Shown piece after piece: positions 62,001-64,000 of a stretch of 64,000 bases of DNA; position 1 is the first letter of the stretch; every line of letters starts with the position of its first letter. The notes under the pieces are model-generated. The model had not been told where the DNA came from, ran no database searches, and worked only from the letters and a program-made list of their open reading frames with translations. Source of the DNA: Planctomycetes bacterium syqfu (lineage in GTDB: Bacteria; Planctomycetota; Phycisphaerae; Phycisphaerales; Phycisphaeraceae); assembly GCA_020974905.1 (NCBI GenBank), contig CP087563.1, positions 2,108,001 through 2,172,000 on the forward strand, read 5' to 3'. The translations under genes and the position numbers were made by a program.

Positions 62001-64000
62001 TTTCGAATTTTGCGTTGCGTAAGCATGCGTGCCAGGAACCACTGATTTTCTGATTGATTGTATTGCCCCAACCACTGGACCAAGGGTTGGGTCATGATCT
62101 CGGGTTGAAACTGCGTGAGATACTTCTGAGCCAAAGCATTACGTTTGCGTCCCATGGTGATGGCTTGCGTCATTGTCTGGCTGAGTGTTGGCCAATCCTG
62201 TGCGTGGATCAGATTGGCTGAGACATTGGGGTTTGCCTGCATCAATTGAGCGGTCTTTGCCAACCAATTGACGGTATGCAGATTAGGCTGCTCCCTGAGT
62301 TCTAAACCCATCACTTGTCGTAACGCATCAAACGATGCCATCAAATCAGAAACAGCCTTGCCCAACGGCTGACACAGGCGCACGATTTCCTGGGGCAGGG
62401 TTGGTGTCCAGTTCTGACAGGTGATCCCGCGTAATGGATGTTCTTCAACAGGACTCACAAGTTTGGAAGCATTGGTTAATTCGTCAGCCAATTCGAGCCA
62501 ATGTTCATACTGTTGGCTACTCAGATTCACCGGATCGCCCATGGGCAGTTCCAGTGTGTAATCACGGGGCAATGCCATGAGTCGACTCAGTGCGGTAAAG
62601 ACGGACATGCCAATCGCGCGGGGACGATGCATTGCATGAACGAGACTGTTAATGGTCTGGCGTGATTGCAACAATTCCGCGCAGTGTTTTTCCCAAGGCA
62701 CGTGTGAGACGCTGCCACTGACATTCAGCGATTCCTGCAACTGATCGAGCACCTGTCGCTTGTTGGCTTTGTGCGAATGTAACTCCAAGGTAAAGGGGCC
62801 AAGTCCGACATCGCTTAAGCGACTGTGAACGACATTAAGTGCAGCCTGTTTTTCAGCAACAAACAGCACACGCTTGCCATGCCCCAGACAGTGAGCAATG
62901 AGGTTGGTGATGGTTTGGGATTTACCGGTCCCCGGAGGGCCTTCGAGGACAAAGCTTTTGCCATCATGTGCGGCAAAGATCGCTGAGAGTTGCGAGGAGT
63001 CTGCATCCAATGGACAGTAAGTTTGAACCGGATCACGCGTTTGATCCAACTCGGCAGGCTCAGGGAAAGGCGTCCCATCATCAAAGGCTTCATCCGGTCG
63101 ATCAACAAGATGCCGAACGGTGTGACTGCGCATCAGCGCTCCCGTCCGCTGCTCCAGATCACGCCACATCAGAAACTTGGTAAAGGAGAAGAGTCCAAGA
63201 TGCGCTTCTTCGACAATATCCCATCTCGGTACATCCACCACCAAGGCACGGAAACGCCCTAAAATCCCAGGGATATCCAAGCCGCTGTCATCGGTGAGTA
63301 ACTCATCAAGCCCCGGCTCTTCCAAGCCGAACTCTTTGAGTTTCTGCATCAAAGTGACATTGATATGCGGGTCATCATCGGCTTGCGATATCGTAAACGG
63401 CGCGCTGGCAGAACTCCGGGACAACGTCACCGGCAAAAGCAAAATCGGTGCATACCGTGCCTTGTCACTGGTCGGTGTTTCGTACCACTTGAGCATGCCC
63501 AGCGCAAGGTACAACGTGCTCACACCCGACTCTTCGATTTCAGTCCGCGTGCTTCGAAGTAACTCCAACAGGCGTCCATTGAGTTCCTGCTCCGAGAGAT
63601 CAGCCGGTAAACAGCGGTGTTCGAGCATGTCCTGCATGAAGTTTTCTACCAGGTCATCGGTGAACATCGACTTCTGTGCCTGGGCTCGCAATTGGCTGAG
63701 TTCCGAGAGATTATGCATCGAGTAAAACTGAAAGGTCTTCCCGGCAGCGAGCATGTCTTCAAGCTGACCAAGCATGTTGCCAAAGATCGGTACAGCACGT
63801 TTGCTGTTGCGGTTGTAATTGAGCACGCGGTTACGCAGACTCAAATCAAGCAGCTTGCGTTTCCATCGTTCGATCCGGGCGGACGGCGTTTCGACATCCT
63901 GATCATCCGTGGGTTTGGCAGCATGATTGGATGGCGTGCTGCGTTCCTGAACCTGCGGGATGGCTGAAGCATCATTGGACTTTTCATCCTGAATCTGCAC
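59084..64000 (-). CDS. DUF4011-type giant helicase-nuclease (SF1 helicase with MTES_1575/Vsr-like nuclease and DUF3320), possibly 5'-truncated
   Basis: 1638 codons are visible. A GTG at 64000 could be the start, but the gene may continue past the edge. ARIERWKRKLLDLSLRNRVL (about 41-60) is the DUF4011 entry. Walker A GPPGTGKS is at 354-361; the split helicase core resumes with a Walker B region FDVVIFDEASQIPV (~995), VVVGDSKQLPPT, a GDERSVILFS motif and LNVAITRAREQVIVFSS. A restriction-like nuclease follows at ~1300-1390: CESPFEEQVMDQLTQRGW, IDLGVKHP, LGIECDGATYHSAK. The C-terminal DUF3320-like region is ~1470-1638. The architecture acts on nucleic acid and resembles single-gene antiphage helicase-nucleases. 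It is unrelated to the neighbouring sugar genes. Confidence 0.85.
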   Translation of the reverse strand: MQIQDEKSNDASAIPQVQERSTPSNHAAKPTDDQDVETPSARIERWKRKLLDLSLRNRVLNYNRNSKRAVPIFGNMLGQLEDMLAAGKTFQFYSMHNLSELSQLRAQAQKSMFTDDLVENFMQDMLEHRCLPADLSEQELNGRLLELLRSTRTEIEESGVSTLYLALGMLKWYETPTSDKARYAPILLLPVTLSRSSASAPFTISQADDDPHINVTLMQKLKEFGLEEPGLDELLTDDSGLDIPGILGRFRALVVDVPRWDIVEEAHLGLFSFTKFLMWRDLEQRTGALMRSHTVRHLVDRPDEAFDDGTPFPEPAELDQTRDPVQTYCPLDADSSQLSAIFAAHDGKSFVLEGPPGTGKSQTITNLIAHCLGHGKRVLFVAEKQAALNVVHSRLSDVGLGPFTLELHSHKANKRQVLDQLQESLNVSGSVSHVPWEKHCAELLQSRQTINSLVHAMHRPRAIGMSVFTALSRLMALPRDYTLELPMGDPVNLSSQQYEHWLELADELTNASKLVSPVEEHPLRGITCQNWTPTLPQEIVRLCQPLGKAVSDLMASFDALRQVMGLELREQPNLHTVNWLAKTAQLMQANPNVSANLIHAQDWPTLSQTMTQAITMGRKRNALAQKYLTQFQPEIMTQPLVQWLGQYNQSENQWFLARMLTQRKIRKQVSLFLQPGQQLDAANLLEILTELLELKRLDNQLRSPDHPLAQVLGSDWKQGDPDWDQLQKQLQWMDRLTRRLGELPQTTLADSTSQSIRQFAEQSAQALASSTDQGKTLSLYLEHLSILAKALESLEQSGFFDMKLFTGQPDRPDMLGVIQRRTERYPEHIDKLNDWSYWQRVRVAAIKADLQTLVSEHEQGNIPTEMIKPALQRNILDAWIDAIWKDDAVLNSLNIHEHVQRIEHFKQLDKAHLKLSESKVREALSESVPSQQIAANLSNSEMGVLAHQLKLKRRHMSVRKLITKLPNLLPRLKPCLLMSPLSVAQYLDADYPPFDVVIFDEASQIPVWDAVGAIARGSQVIVVGDSKQLPPTNFFTRQDTIEEDDDEELEDLESILDECAAAGMPSRKLLWHYRSRHESLIAFSNYHYYNNHLYTFPNAMDQTDHLGVSMRYLSEGVYDRSNARNNIAEAQAIVQEVVMRLKNPQTYQTSIGIVTFSMAQQILVEDLLDEARREHPEIEAYFDSNDPDHVFVKNLENVQGDERSVILFSICYARDINGKMAMNFGPLNREGGERRLNVAITRAREQVIVFSSILAEDIDLSRSNKLGVRHLKVFLDYAKRGYAAISQANHVDNAADCESPFEEQVMDQLTQRGWQVVPQVGCSGYRIDLGVKHPEKPGQFVLGIECDGATYHSAKTARDRDRLRQAVLEKLGWTMHRVWSTQWWVNPQQEIQRIEEAIQHAIEQADKQPDSLPAAHNPDTWQDQDDPDLIHETSNHLAGHVLEAKPDVEPEPTALPKGAVFYTCFGDEEVVGDADVFYRNGQQVMDVIQRVLACEAPMSLRLLAKRVMPKFDLGRQTKRVDDRLATLLHQLRDQVQVLGNEVWLIEQDSETYTGFRIPQGQTRPREIDDVPMIELANAAYALLEHAISLPMDDLCRETARLFGMSKLTNKSQPNLQQAVEHLAQTGRCDLADGMVKLV

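Noticed and set aside
1-64000. CRISPR arrays, tRNA or rRNA genes, insertion sequences, phage genes
   Set aside because: I looked for regularly spaced short repeats, cloverleaf-like stems, transposase or integrase motifs and found none. I could not run a search program.

Overview
The window looks like a chromosomal carbohydrate-degradation region from a planctomycete, most likely class Phycisphaerae. A relative in Lentisphaerota, Kiritimatiellota or Verrucomicrobiota is the main alternative. The evidence is seven separate prepilin-like proteins with the [12 protein letters not shown] signature and a C-terminal H-x(9-10)-DG type motif. There are also many large secreted glycosidase-like proteins, many one-component regulators, mid-range GC, and a mix of Shine-Dalgarno starts and apparently leaderless starts. 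I saw no tRNA, rRNA, CRISPR array, transposase, SusC/SusD pair, sulfatase or sugar transporter.

Layout. 1-1463: a ROK regulator (cut by the window edge) behind a prepilin gene. 1746-4365: a secreted TIM-barrel-like protein and a cytoplasmic GH20 hexosaminidase. 4664-10522: an operon of LacI regulator, prepilin and GH42-like secreted enzyme, with its own promoter and two operators. 10631-14089: deoC, a cytoplasmic GH10 xylanase and a divergent IclR regulator. 14151-19886: prepilin, secreted glycosidase-like protein and pectate-lyase-like protein, divergent from an AraC regulator. 20036-28111: a LacI regulator and two enzymes (a 1333-aa modular GH and a heparinase II/III-type lyase). All three promoters carry the same ACACGTGT operator next to the -10 box. 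28303-37362: prepilin plus carbohydrate-binding polysaccharide deacetylase, a divergent LacI sharing one operator, then two tandem clan GH-A paralogues. 37372-41500: a second LacI-prepilin-secreted enzyme operon (beta-helix protein). 41762-49873: two tandem LamG-containing GH39-like proteins, one of which appears to have lost both catalytic glutamates, with a divergent GntR/LacI-type hybrid regulator and a prepilin. 49949-59044: an operon of beta-helix protein, prepilin, FAD oxidoreductase, GntR-hybrid regulator and a protein of unknown function, divergent from a PocR-AraC regulator. 59084-64000: a very large DUF4011-type helicase-nuclease, unrelated to the sugar genes and possibly a defence gene.

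How it fits together. The region is a string of small catabolic modules. Each has its own regulator (ten in 64 kb: four LacI, two AraC, two GntR hybrids, one IclR, one ROK), usually one or two large exported polysaccharide-acting proteins, and in most cases one prepilin gene touching the enzyme gene. Exported enzymes would cut polysaccharide outside or at the surface. Enzymes without signal peptides (GH20, GH10, heparinase-like, the FAD protein, the 49949 protein) would act inside on imported fragments. The recurring prepilin-enzyme-regulator unit is the most interesting undescribed arrangement here. Several families of palindromic intergenic repeats sit between the modules.
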